From: Earliella scabrosa
Taxonomy: Eukaryota; Basidiomycota; Agaricomycetes; Polyporales; Polyporaceae
Direction of reading: 5' to 3'
NCBI GenBank assembly: GCA_022605405.1
Contig: JABYQQ010000023.1
Span: 620,001-684,000, forward strand
Length of the DNA stretch: 64,000 bases
A program made the position numbers and the translations under genes. Shown here one piece after another: positions 22,931 through 34,239 of the stretch (positions within the stretch are counted from its first letter, which is position 1; every line of letters starts with the position of its first letter). Below the pieces are notes generated by a model. That model was not told the origin of the DNA. It searched no databases and saw only the letters and a program-made list of their open reading frames with translations.

Positions 22931-23868
22931 TCTGACCGTTGCTAGTCGTCACATCGCGCGCACCCGACGACTTCTACCCTCGTGCACATCCTCCACTAAC
23001 TCCTTAGCTCTTGACTGTGCCCGCCGACACTGCTGCCAGGGGGACATTCCTGCGCTCGTGACGCAGCCCTGAGCGCTCTTTAGTAGTCACATAGCTCGTA
23101 GTATCGTTGTACAACCTATTGTGCTCTCGAGGCACACGGGTCTTTTTGGATATCCCTCAGCCAGGCCACGCACTTGCGCCCGCCAGCTGTTGTATCCGGG
23201 GTGTCATCACCTTTGGAGCCGGAGGACAACCGTTCGGACCCTCCTTACGATACCATTTTCATACATACATCGTAGCAGACTCTTTCAGGGCACAGTTGGC
23301 AACTTCTACCCTTGGCATTAGCATATCCGACTTGCTGGTGTTTAAGGTTCACCTGAACAGGTGTTCATCTCTACGTTGCCTTTGCACGAGGCTTTCCAAA
23401 CCATCGCACTCTTGAACCTGTCGCATCGACACAGTGGCTTCATCGGACGACGAACCGTTTGATTGTAGTCACTCATACCATCGGCACGACCGCGTTGACC
23501 AAAGGGACGTCTTCTGGGACGAGTCAGATAGAAGGTGGTACTACTGCGAACGACAACCGTGTCCTAACCGGGAGTCGGAAGTAGCTCAACCAGACAACTG
23601 CACTGTACCTCGTCGTAACGTACCTATCGCTCCTGACCAGGTCTGCCGACCACGAACACCGGACACATCCTCGTCATCCTCATCCCCTGCTTCGTCTGAG
23701 CACAAAGTTGCAAATATCCTCGAAAATCCTACGGAAGCTCCTGTCCCAACTCCTCTTCCTTCCATTGTCATCTCTCCTCCTACACCTACACCAACTCTCC
23801 CTCCTCTACCAGCCCTAGATCTCATCGTCAACCAGCCTGACTCAACCGACTTCGTCTACTCCTTCACC
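22931..23868 (+). other. Copia 5' leader
   Basis: The leader lies between the primer-binding site and the likely Gag start. The gag frame is open from about 23434 but has no ATG before 23869; an in-frame GTG is at 23434. The open upstream part is proline- and serine-rich. It could be untranslated, or an older start may have been lost. Confidence 0.5.
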
Positions 23869-26800
23869 ATGTCGGAAGCCGGAATGGAAAAGAGTCTTCC
23901 CCAGCTTCACGGGCAGGAAGGCTACAAGGAATGGGCTCGTCAGATGAAGGGCTATCTCATGATGATCGATGCATGGGATATCATCAGCGGCACGGAGAGT
24001 CAACCAGCTGCCACTGATGCGGCTGGTCTCAAGGATTGGAAGAAGAGAGATTCCCGTGCAAGTGGTATCCTCATGTACAAAACCACTGCCGAGGTAGCCA
24101 AGTGCTATGAAGGGAAGAACACGTCGAAGGAGATCTGGGATGCCCTGAACACGACCTACGAGAAGACTGACAACGGGTACAGCTTCTCCCGTTTCGAACG
24201 GCTTCTCAACTATCCTCGTTTCAACGAGAACAAGTCGATCGTCGATCAGGTCCAGACCTTCATCGGGCTGATGAACGAGCTTACCATAGGCTCCACCAAC
24301 ACCCTCGCCGAACATATCAAGGTCTACTGGCTCTTCTCCAAGATGCCGGATTCCTATCGCCCGTCGATCTCCACTATCCTTCACACCACGGCTGAGACGG
24401 ACTTGACCCTTGAAAAGGTTAAGCCGAAACTCAAGCTCGAGGACTCCCTCCGTGGTACATCGATCAGTCAGGCGAACAAGATCTCGAAGCCGAAGTCCAA
24501 GCCCAAGCCTCCTTGCGAGCATTGCGGTAAGACGAACCACGATTCGTCGAACTGCTACAAGAAGTTCCCGGAGAAAGCTCCGAAGCGGAACAAGGGCAAG
24601 GGCAAGGACAACGGCAACGGCAACGGGAATCAGTCAGGTGGATCTGGGAATAATAATGGACATAACCACGCGCACACTCTAGCAGCCTTTGTACCTGTAT
24701 CTACGAGCACCATCAACGAGATCTCCTTTTCAGCTTATAAGGCGGACAACGCCAAAGACATGGACCTTGAGCGAACCACACTCTGGCTCATGGATTCTGG
24801 AGCATCTCAACACGTTACTGGCTGCCTCGAGGACTTCACTGAGTACCGTCCATATGACACACCTGTTCTGTTTGGCACCGCCCAGGCAGGTAGTGACGGA
24901 CATGTCCAAGGACTCGGTGAAGGTACGGTCAAAGGATACACTTATGTGGAAGGCAAACGGGTCTCCTTTACACTTCAGAACGTCTGCTACGTTCCAGCAG
25001 CAGGCAATACCCGTCTGTACTCCACTGGTGTCATCGAGCGCGCGAAGGGGTTCATCTATCAAGGGGGATACTACATGAGGATCTTTGACTCAAGGCCGGA
25101 AGGCTTTGTCGAATCTGGCAAGACGGTTAAGGTTGTCGGCAATGAGGTGGTTACTGCCCACTACGCCGCATCACACAACCTATACTACTTTCTGCTTGAG
25201 AATGCCGAACGTGATCTCAATGCTGCGTCCCACACTACATTCGATCACGACCTTGCTCATCGTCGCTGGGGTCATCCTGGCAAGGAAGCGGTCAAGCGTC
25301 TTCCTGATGCAGTCAACGGTGTAGATGGCATTGACTCTAGTTCATCGGACAAACCATGCGAAGGATGCGCGAAAGGCAAAATGCATCGCCGTCCGTTCCC
25401 TCCGTCTTCGAAACGCGCCTCGGAACCATGCGAACTCGTCCACATGGATGTCGCTGGGCCGATGAGCACCTCGATTGGTGGTTACAGCTACTTCTGCACC
25501 TTCATCGATGACTACACCGGTCTCGCCTGTGTCTACTGCCTGAAGCGTAAATCCGATCAGGAGGCCGCTTTCAAGGAGTACAAAGCCTGGGCTGAGACAC
25601 AGACCGGTCGTAAGATCAAGAAGGTACGATCCGATCGAGGGGGGGAATATCTGTCCGATTCGTTCGAGTCATTGCTACGCGAATTCGGGATCGAGCACGA
25701 TAAGACGTTGCCTGGCTCGCCTCAGCAGAATGGACGTGCTGAACGCTTCAACCGGACCATTGAGGAGAAGTCACTCTGTATGCTTCACCACGCCGGACTC
25801 TCTCATGGTTTCTGGAAACTCGCACTTGAAGCAGCCGTTCACATCTACAAGCGTCAGCCCATGAAACGACTCAAATGGCAATGCCCCATCACACTTTGGT
25901 CTGGTAAGAAGCCGGACGTCTCATACTTCCGTGTGTTTGGGTGCAAAGCCTATGTACATGTGCAGAAGGACAAGCGTCATGGGAAGCTCGACGTGAAGGC
26001 AGTCGAGAGGACGTTTGTGGGCTATGAACCGGGTTCAAAGGGGTATCGTCTATGGAACCCGACTGCCCGCCAAGTCGAAGTATCTCGCGATGTGATCTTC
26101 GATGAGGACGTATTTCCTGCATGTGCAGACACCGGCACTCGTCGCGCTACCCCCGACGACAGTCCGTTCCCTGCTCAACCGTCAGAGGATTCTTCCAATG
26201 ACGATGTTGATCTCCCTGTTCCTCGTGATAACGACGAACATCCTCCTCCCGCTCCGCCACAAGACCCTGCTCCTGCTCCGCCCGAAGCTGAACTGCAGCC
26301 GCCGCAACCACAACAGCCTCCGCCGCCTCCCGCTCAGATTCCTAAGCCGAATCATCGTCGCGGACGTCATCCTCCTGCCGCAGGAGATTAGGGAAAAGCA
26401 CGGGTATACCCGCGGGTTTTCGCGGGTTTTGGCTTGTAGCCCTTCCCGAGAGCTTTCGAACGGTACCAAGATCGTGCAAAACGGACCAGAATTGAGGGAG
26501 ATATCTTGAAAACAATCCTGCAAGGTTTTGGAGCAAACCATCAAAAATTGTGACCTGGAGCGTGACAACAATGTCACCAGTGCCCCTCACGGGTGGTCAC
26601 CCGCCATACCCGTGGCCCCCGTGACATTGTTGTCACGCTCCAGGTCACAGTTCTTGATGGTTTGCTCTGAAACTTTGTAGGATTGTTTATTCAATATCTC
26701 CCTCAATTCTGGTCCGTTTTGGATGATCCTGATACCGTTTGGAAGCGATGCGCAAGGGCTACAAGGCTTTGGCGCTCGCTAAGCGCCTAATACCCGTGCT

Positions 26801-27133
26801 ATTCCCTACAGGAGATGCCCCTCCTCCTCGTCGCTCTGAGCGACAGACCAAGGGTGTCCCTTCAAAGGCACGGACCGAGGACAACGTATACGGTGATGAA
26901 CCTCCCGCTCAGATAGATGCTAGGACCGATGCGGATGGTGAACAGGCTGAGGCACAATCAATACTCGCGTTTATCCATTACTCTCGGTACAAGTCTGGTA
27001 TTCCTGAGCACCATAAGGATGCCATGGCTAGACCGGATCGCGAACATTGGAAAGCGGCTGAGCGAGCAGAGTACGAATCACTAATGGCTAATAAGACATG
27101 GGTCTTGGTTCCTCGCCCAAAGGACCGATCCGT
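23869..27133 (+). CDS. Copia Gag-Pol polyprotein, 5' part (gag, protease, integrase, start of RT)
   Basis: The start ATG at 23869 lies in the context ACC-ATG and begins MSEAGMEK, a typical copia Gag start. In order: UBN2/Retrotran_gag_2-like region (about 23900-24450), CCHC zinc knuckle CEHCGKTNHDSSNC (about 24516), aspartic protease DSGAS (about 24795), the GAG-pre-integrase HRRWGHPG motif and CEGC zinc residues (25258-25375), and the integrase core with D in HMDVAGP (about 25441), D in SDRGGEY (about 25638) and E in NGRAERFN (about 25740). A stop at 26389-26391 is created by the hAT-like MITE (26389-26808); the frame resumes after it as GDAPPPRRSERQTKG and runs into the RT N-terminal region until the gypsy LTR at 27134. 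The product encodes the particle and integration machinery. This copy is broken. Confidence 0.93.
26389..26808. mobile_element. hAT-like non-autonomous foldback MITE
   Basis: This is a 420-bp element flanked by an exact 8-bp target duplication CAGGAGAT (26381-26388 and 26809-26816). The terminal repeats are TAGGGAAAAGCACGGGTA on the left and its near-perfect complement on the right. The two halves (about 26389-26590 and 26607-26808) are inverted copies over almost their whole length, so the single strand can fold into a roughly 200-bp hairpin. The 8-bp duplication and TAGGG end fit the hAT superfamily. It has no coding capacity. It sits in the copia polyprotein gene between integrase and reverse transcriptase. 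Confidence 0.88.
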
Positions 27134-27895
27134 TGTAGTGCGTCGTCACGCACGCACACGAGGAATCGGCGTGCCAAGACCGAAGACCCCTCGTGTTCTC
27201 GATGCTCGGTCGAAGGCTTGCACCGTTCTGCGCACAGTCAACCGGTCGACACGACCGGTGGCAGCAACGACGGACTTGTAGGGCTTCTAGCGCGGACGAC
27301 CGGTAGAGTGTGACCATCGGTCGATAGCCGAGTACGGTGGGACGGTCACGGCGGCTAAGGGGTCGTCGAATGAGGCGCCGGGTCCGGTTCCGGTGGGTGA
27401 ACGGGCTCGTCGTGCCGGTGGTCGATTTGGTCGGTTGATGCGTGTACTTAGTAGAGGCCCCAAGGCTGTGGACAATCAAGCATTCTTTCCCCCTCAGAGT
27501 TCGGATCTCATCGCGTGATGACCGTCGTTGCGGTCGAGTCTTTCGTCGTCGGTCTCTCGGTTCTCCTCGTCGTACTCCTCTCGTCCGTCATCGCACTCCG
27601 TCCGTTCGTCGTCGTCCGTTCCTCAGTCCTCGCACGACCGTCCCTCGTCTCTCAACCGTTGATCAAGCTCGTCCGTACCGTCGTTCGGTCCATCGTACGT
27701 CCATCGTACTTCGCAGCACGTTCTATCTCGTCCCGTTCGACCGCAGACCGTCGGTCGTTGTCATCGTTAGAGCTCGTAGCCCTCGTCGACGGGCTCGTCA
27801 GTCTCTCTGGGAATCGACTGGACTCCTCCTTCTTGTTTCTTGTTCTTCTGGTTGTTCAGGTGTTTTTCACACTTGGCCTCGCAGTTGACGTATCA
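27134..27895 (+). repeat. Gypsy 5' LTR
   Basis: This is a 762-bp direct repeat of 43277-44038. Differences seen are at about 27277 (T against C), 27538 (G against A) and 27661 (T against C). The open frame that runs from within the LTR at 27515 into gag is probably incidental. Confidence 0.95.
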
Positions 27896-27898
27896 TTT

Positions 27899-27916
27899 TG
27901 GAGCCCACCGCGAGGG
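27899..27916 (+). other. Gypsy primer-binding site
   Basis: TGGAGCCCACCGCGAGGG starts 3 bp after the 5' LTR. A leading TGG complements the CCA end of a tRNA and the position is right. I did not identify which tRNA it matches. Confidence 0.55.
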
Positions 27917-27967
27917 GATTTCAGTCGACCACCTCCAGAAGACTGCGAGCCGTCGTCGTCGTCGTCG

Positions 27968-30900
27968 ATGGCGTCGAGCGACCCACCGTTACCCTCTGCC
28001 CAGTCAGGTACTCCTTCTTCCGGTCCGGCATACGACCGGTTGATCGACACCCTGAAACGCGCGGCACTAGACCTGGAAGGAGAAATTGATCAGCTCCGCA
28101 GTCGTCGTGAGGCTCTGATGGTCTCTTCTAATCATCCTGCAATCTTTTCCGACTCGCCCCTGACCAGCGTCGAGTCAACGCCAAGTGTCTTGGGGTCGGG
28201 GTTATCGGACCCTTCGGTCGTTCAAAGAAACGACGACCCTCCGTCGCACGACGAGAATCCCCCATCCCCCTCTCCTTCGAAAAATCCGTCGAACGACCCA
28301 TCGAGCAGCCGTGCTAACCGTACTTCGATCGACGAACCTCTCATACCACCGTTGCGCCTCACCCGTCGTTCCTACGCAGAACGGGGACTCGTCCCTCTTC
28401 CACCGACCGACCTAACCTCCAGACGGACTCGTCGTCGACCGACAACTCCGCCTCCTTCCTACGAACCTCCCGTCGCAGTTTCGACGATCCAAAATCCGTC
28501 TACCACCGCTCCAACCGCGTTAACCACCGTCTCGCTTTCCGCACCGGTCGTCATGTCGCAACCAGCCGCTGCACCGTCGGCCGAGTTTTCGTCGCTGCCG
28601 TTGAGTAGAGAGCATGGCACCCCACAGTGGGACCCGGCCGCTTCCAGGACCAGCGTGAGTCGTTACTTCCGCGAGCTCGAGCGGCTCCTCGTCCAAAAGA
28701 ACGTCACGGTCGACCAAGAACGGAAGCAAGCCGCCGTCATGTATACCCCCTCCGACGTCGAACGCAACTGGTCGTCCCTTCCGCAGTTCAACGACGCGGC
28801 GGTCACGTTCGACGACTTCAAGAAGGCGGTGCTCGAGTTCTACCCCGGCCTGGACAGCAACCAACGGTGGACCGTCGCCGAGTTCAACGCCATCGTCGTC
28901 GACGCCTTCGGTCGTCATGCGTCGACCACCGCCGAATACCTCGACTTCTACCGTCGCATCTTCCCGGTCGCTCGTTACCTGTTGACCAAGGCTACCCCCG
29001 ACATGACGGAGCGTGAGGTGACCAAGTACCTCGTCGGCGTTGTCGACCCGTCGTTCCACCCCAGGATCATGGCGCACCTCGAGTGGAAGGTCAACAAAAA
29101 CTCGAACGACTCCTACACCATCGAGCAGGTCCACGAGGCCATCATGCACAGCCTGAACATGGACAACCCCTTCGGAGTCACCGTCGGTCAACCGGCTTTG
29201 ACCGCCGGTCGCGACCTTCCACCGCACATGTCCCTCAGTCATTCAGCTGCAACTCCGTCGCCGTCGATCCCTCCTCCGGTCCAACCCGCGCAAGCGGCCG
29301 ACGACACGGTCGTCATCAAGGCAGAGGTGTTCCAGAACGTCATCTCGTCAGCGGTCAGTCAGGCCATCGCTGCGACGCAGTCAGTCAACGCTCGACCGAC
29401 CGATGGCGGGTACCAGCGACGGGCCCCGTTCGGATTCGGTGGTCGCAACCCTCCCGTTAACCCGGCAAACAACCAGGTCTTCGGCCAGCAGCAGGGCAAC
29501 GGGGACTACCAGCGTCAGGCTCGACCGGAGTGTTTCTACTGTGGGATCCCTGGCTGTCACACACGCTTCTGCCGTGCTCTCGACGACGATATCCGCGACG
29601 GGCTCGTCCGCCGCCACCACGCCTCGAACCGCATCGTCCTGCCTGGCGGAGGTGAAGTCCCCAACGACGGCAAGGGCGGTCCGATCCGCGAGCAGGCCCG
29701 TCGGTGGCACGAAGCGAACCCCGGTCAACGCGCGCAGGGCGGCCTTGGCCATATGCTCTTGACCGTTGCCGAGACCAACATGATCGGAGGGCTCGACGAG
29801 CGTACCGAGGAGGAGCACGAGGAGGCCCTTCTCCAGCAGCTGGCTCTGATTCAGGAGCGCAAGGAGCGACGAAACACCCGTGAAGTCTTCGATGGAGTCG
29901 TCATCCAGACGCGCCCGCGAGCCCGCAAGCCGGTCCAGCCGACGGCGACCGAGTCGACCGAGAAGGGTCCGGAGGTAGCCCCCTTGCCCGTCCCACGCGC
30001 AAACGTTGGAGGCGGAGTGGTCGAGAACGACGCCCCGATGATCGAGCTCCCCGAAGAACCCGTCGCACCACCACCTACGTCGGTCGCGGAGGCAGCGAAG
30101 CCAGCAGGACCGTACCCGTGGTCGACCACGACCGAGCAACCGAGCTCTCCAGTGCAGGCAGACGACGACCAGACGGTCCCCGTCCACCCGTATGCGACCG
30201 CTCGCGACGCTACCACCGCGGGTCACCCAAAGACCACCGCTAGCGAGCCTAAGGTTCGCGACTTCGCGTACCCCCACCTACAGCCGGCCGGTCAACCGTC
30301 GAAGGCCACCACAACCGAACGGGCTCAGCCCCAGCCAGCCTATCGAGTGGTCCCCGTCGGGCTCGACCGCGGCGCAGAGGATCGGGTCTTCCAACGCAAC
30401 TTCTTCGACCGACAGACGGTCACGATGTCGGCCATCGAGCTGCTCAGCATCGCCCCAGGGATCAGGAAGCGTCTCAACGAAGCGACGAGCAGCCGTCGCG
30501 TTATGACCAAGTTCGACGAAGCTACGCGACCGTCCGTCGCTGCGGAAGTCGTCGTTCCGGCCGTCAAGGCTCCCGAGGCACCGCGCGCACGTTCACCTGT
30601 CCTTATGGCGTACGTCGAGGAAGTGCCCGACGAGGGTGACCCTCCGTCGACCGCATCTACCGTGTCGTCCGAAGTCACGACGCTCGAAATCGCGACCGAG
30701 ACCACCCCGCTCGTCGGCAAACACGTCCCCGCTCCTAGCGTCTTTGCGCACCAGACAGACCTTCCCCGTGGGATGTATCGCGTCAAACCGACCACGGCGA
30801 CCATTTCAACCGTCGACGACGATGACTTCGACGAGACGCTCGTCGTCGCAGCCGATAACCACAAGCTTCGCGCCATATGGGGCTGGGTCAACGACGCGGG

Positions 30901-31315
30901 GCCTGTCGAATGTATCCTCGACCCGGGCTCACAGGTAGTGGCCATCAGCGCGTCGAAGTGCTACGACCTCGGCATCCAGTACGACCCAAGCACGACCATG
31001 CCCATGCAGTCAGCGAACGGTGAGACCGACCAGACGCTGGGGCTCGCACGCGACGTTCCCGTCGAACTGAAGGGAGGCATCATCGTGTACCTTCAGATGC
31101 ACGTCGTCAAACGTGCGTCCTACGACGTGCTACTGGGTCGACCGTTCGACGTCCTCATGTCGTGTACGGTACGGAACGACCGGTCGGGCCGTCAGGAGAT
31201 AGAGGTCACCTGTCCTAACTCGGGCAAGCGGTTGACCATTCCCACATACGCGCGCGGCGACGCTCCCGCAAGTCTTCGCGAGCCGACGAAGGGTTTTCAG
31301 AGTTCGAGGATCTGA
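27968..31315 (+). CDS. Gypsy Gag-protease
   Basis: The frame is open from inside the LTR; the first ATG after the primer-binding site is 27968 (MASSDPPLPS), giving about 1115 aa. It has a proline/serine-rich N-terminus, a capsid-like helical region (about 28640-29160), a CCHC-like zinc knuckle CFYCGIPGCHTRFC (about 29530), a long low-complexity linker, and a retropepsin domain near the C-terminus with ILDPGSQ (about 30913) and the LLGRPFDVL end (about 31132). The stop is at 31313-31315. The pol frame is -1 to this one and overlaps it from about 31219, with a slippery heptamer at 31291, so protease-RT-integrase is probably made as a frameshift fusion. Confidence 0.9.
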   Translation: MASSDPPLPSAQSGTPSSGPAYDRLIDTLKRAALDLEGEIDQLRSRREALMVSSNHPAIFSDSPLTSVESTPSVLGSGLSDPSVVQRNDDPPSHDENPPSPSPSKNPSNDPSSSRANRTSIDEPLIPPLRLTRRSYAERGLVPLPPTDLTSRRTRRRPTTPPPSYEPPVAVSTIQNPSTTAPTALTTVSLSAPVVMSQPAAAPSAEFSSLPLSREHGTPQWDPAASRTSVSRYFRELERLLVQKNVTVDQERKQAAVMYTPSDVERNWSSLPQFNDAAVTFDDFKKAVLEFYPGLDSNQRWTVAEFNAIVVDAFGRHASTTAEYLDFYRRIFPVARYLLTKATPDMTEREVTKYLVGVVDPSFHPRIMAHLEWKVNKNSNDSYTIEQVHEAIMHSLNMDNPFGVTVGQPALTAGRDLPPHMSLSHSAATPSPSIPPPVQPAQAADDTVVIKAEVFQNVISSAVSQAIAATQSVNARPTDGGYQRRAPFGFGGRNPPVNPANNQVFGQQQGNGDYQRQARPECFYCGIPGCHTRFCRALDDDIRDGLVRRHHASNRIVLPGGGEVPNDGKGGPIREQARRWHEANPGQRAQGGLGHMLLTVAETNMIGGLDERTEEEHEEALLQQLALIQERKERRNTREVFDGVVIQTRPRARKPVQPTATESTEKGPEVAPLPVPRANVGGGVVENDAPMIELPEEPVAPPPTSVAEAAKPAGPYPWSTTTEQPSSPVQADDDQTVPVHPYATARDATTAGHPKTTASEPKVRDFAYPHLQPAGQPSKATTTERAQPQPAYRVVPVGLDRGAEDRVFQRNFFDRQTVTMSAIELLSIAPGIRKRLNEATSSRRVMTKFDEATRPSVAAEVVVPAVKAPEAPRARSPVLMAYVEEVPDEGDPPSTASTVSSEVTTLEIATETTPLVGKHVPAPSVFAHQTDLPRGMYRVKPTTATISTVDDDDFDETLVVAADNHKLRAIWGWVNDAGPVECILDPGSQVVAISASKCYDLGIQYDPSTTMPMQSANGETDQTLGLARDVPVELKGGIIVYLQMHVVKRASYDVLLGRPFDVLMSCTVRNDRSGRQEIEVTCPNSGKRLTIPTYARGDAPASLREPTKGFQSSRI
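31291..31297 (+). promoter_or_regulatory. Candidate -1 ribosomal frameshift site
   Basis: The sequence G GGT TTT is in register with the gag frame (AAG GGT TTT), the canonical X XXY YYZ pattern, six codons before the gag stop. Slipping by -1 enters the open pol frame directly. No downstream pseudoknot was modelled. Confidence 0.65.
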
Positions 31316-34131
31316 CGAATAGTCAGGGAGATCTTGCGTTAATTCTAGACTACGACGAGCAGACCGGCCAGCTTCATGCGACCGGCTATACCCAGCTAGC
31401 TAACCTCGACGAGAAAACCATATCTGAAGCCTATTTATTCGCGTCCGACGACGACCGCATCCAATCCGAGATCCGGTCGACTCTTCTCCACTCCGCTCCT
31501 TCCAACCATCCTCCCATTCCTTCGCCCCCTATCCCTCCGACCGAGGCCACTCCACGACCGGCTGCGACCGACGACACACCGACAAAGGACAAGAGCCGAC
31601 GGCTAGCCGTACCTTCCCAGCCGTCGAAGAGCCTTCCCCGTCGAACGTCCCGTCGAGCGGTCAGCGTGCGCGAAGGGACCCCGGTGTTCTACCTGTCGAC
31701 TTCGGACGACCAGCCTCCCGTTTCGACGGCCCCGTCGACCATCGAGCCTGTGCAAGTGTTTCTTAAGACCAAGAAGAAGTACAAGCCCGTCGCGAAGAAG
31801 GTCCGACCGGTGGTCGACGAGCTACCCGCACACTTCCGCATCGTACGCAACCGCATCGGCGACCCCCTGGAGGGAATGCCCGTGCTCGACCCCAACCCCG
31901 CGCCGTACACTCCGACCGGCCGGTACACTCAAGACCGACGAGACCAGCTCCGCAAGATCCACGCGGAGTGGTTGAATGAGCCCGAACTCGACGTGCTCGA
32001 CGACTTGATGTGCAAGCAGAACGAGGCTTTCGCATGGGACGACTCTGAGCGGGGTACCCTGCGGAAGGACGTCTTCCCGCCGATCAAGCTCGCGGTCGTC
32101 GCACACCGTCCGTGGGTTGAGAAGAACTTTCCCTTGCCACCGGGCCTCTTCCGACCAGCGACCGACTTGATTCGTCGGAAGATCGAGGCCGGGGTCTACG
32201 AGCCGTCTAACGCGTCCTACCGGTCGCGGTGGTTCTGCGTACTCAAGAAGGACGGCAATATCCGTATCGTCCACAGCCTCGAGCCGTTGAACAAGGTCAC
32301 CATCCAGCAGAGCGGCGTTCCACCAATCCCCGACCACCTCGCCGAACAGTTCGCCGGTCGAGCGTGCGGGACGACCTTGGACCTCTATGTCGGGTACGAC
32401 GAGCGCGAGATCGACGAGGACTCTCGCGACTTGACGACGTTCCAGACCCCGTACGGTGCGATGCGGTTGACGACTCTGCCGATGGGGTGGTCGAACTCGG
32501 TGCCTATCTTCCACGACGACATAACGTTCATCCTGCAGGACGAGATCCCCGGGGTCGCACTTGTCTACATCGACGACGTGACCATCAAAGGCGGGCCGAC
32601 GACCTACCAAGATGCCGACGGGAACTACGAGACCATCCCGGAGAACCCCGGCGTCCGTCGATTCTACTGGGAGCACCTACAGGACGTCAACCGGATCCTG
32701 CAGCGCGCGAAGTACCATCACGCGACGTTCTCGGGACCAAAGACCAGGATCGCCCCTCCAGAGTTCACTGCGGTCGGTAACCGTTGCACCAGGGCGGGTC
32801 GCGTGCCGGAACCGAAAATGGTCGAATCGGTGGTTAACTGGGGACCGTGCAAGAACGTTTCGGAGGTCCGCGCGTTCCTCGGGACCGTCGGCGTTGGTCG
32901 AATCTTCATCAAAGACTTCGCGAAGCGCGCACACCACCTCGTCAAACTGACCCGTAAGGACGTGCCTTGGGAGTGGGGCGACGACCAGCAGAGGGCAATG
33001 GACGACCTCCGTCAAGCCCTCCTCGCGTCGCCGGCGCTCCGACCGATCGACTATGAGTCTGAGGCACCCGTCATACTCGCCGTCGACACGTCGTACATTG
33101 CGGTCGGCTACCAGCTCTGCCAGGAAGACGTCAACAACCCGCGCATAAGGTACTACAGCCGCTTTGGGTCGATAACCCTCAACGAGCGAGAGGCACGCTT
33201 TTCTCAGCCAAAGCTCGAGCTCTACGGCCTGTACCGCGCCTTGCGAGCCTTGCGGTTCTACCTAGTCGGCGTGCGCAACCTCGTCGTTGAAACCGACGCT
33301 CGGTACATCGAGGGGATGCTTCGCAACCCTGACATCGCCCCGTCTGCGTCAATCAACCGCTGGATCGTCGCAATCAACCTCTTCCACTTCGAGCTCGTCC
33401 ACGTTCCCGGTGAACGGCACGGTCCCGATGGTCTGTCTCGTCGCCCTGCACAGCCCGGCGATACGCCTGAGCCCGACGACGAAGAGGAGTTCGACGACTG
33501 GGTCGACAAGCTCTACGGGTTTATGCACATCATCAACCCGCCCCCAGCGCTACCCAACGCACCGCTCGACTACGACTCCGACGAACGACCGGGCGCGTTA
33601 TCCGTCTTCATGCAACAGACTGCGGGCACGGCGGCGCGTCTTCCGGCCGTCGCGGCAATCCCATACGACCGTTTCCCGCGTCATTCTGCTGCGCAGAAGA
33701 TGGACGAGCGCGTCGACCAAGTACGGGAGTGGTTAACCAGCCGCAGTCGTGCTGACCTTACCGACCGAGAGTTCTCGCGCCTCGTCAAATACGCGCGGCA
33801 GTTCTTCGTCGACAAGGACCTCCGGTTGTGGCGCATTCACGAGTCCGGGGCACACCAGCGCGTGCTCGACCAGTCGTCGCGCCCGGGTGCGCTCGTCGAT
33901 ATGCACGACCATGTTGGTCACCGCGGGATCGCAGCGACGCTCGCCTTTCTAGCAGAACGCTTTTGGTGGCCGGAGATGAAGAAGGACGTCGCGTGGTACG
34001 TCCGGTCGTGTCATCAGTGTCAAGTCCGTCAAACTCGACGGGTCCACATTCCACCGACGGTCGCGTACCCCGCGCCCCCGTTCGTCCGAGTGCACGTCGA
34101 CGCAATGGATATGCCCGGACCGTACAAGGTC
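31298..34131 (+). CDS. Gypsy Pol, 5' part (RT, RNase H, integrase zinc-binding region)
   Basis: The frame is open from about 31219 through the gag stop; the first ATG is not until 31666, so entry by -1 frameshift is likely. The RT holds the YIDD catalytic motif (about 32565). The RNase H domain has VILAVDTS, KLELYGLYRAL and ETDARY with catalytic D/E residues (about 33070-33310) and ends with the DGLSRRP motif. The integrase HHCC motif (HDHVGHRG, then CHQCQ) is at about 33905-34025, and the first catalytic Asp is in HVDAMDM (about 34096). The frame is cut at 34132 by the foldback element and continues at 37707. It lies within the copia RT gene. Confidence 0.92.
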
Positions 34132-34239
34132 CACCTGTGGTCACCACTTTTTTTAAAAATCCCTGGACATTTGTGCTAGTACGTCGTTTTGAGTGTCTAG
34201 ACCATTTACAGAGTCTGTATTTGAAGGTGCAGGACCTTT

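Noticed and set aside
27515..27967. Open frame running from the gypsy LTR into gag, with a hydrophobic N-terminus
   Set aside because: It crosses the LTR end and primer-binding site; Gag is better started at the ATG at 27968. The same LTR frame occurs at 43658 with no gag behind it.
28520..29242. Minus-strand frames of 200-300 codons antisense to gypsy gag and pol (28520, 29381, 31822)
   Set aside because: They are shadows of the GC-rich gag and pol codons. They lack introns, promoters and motifs, unlike the cargo genes after 38.7 kb.
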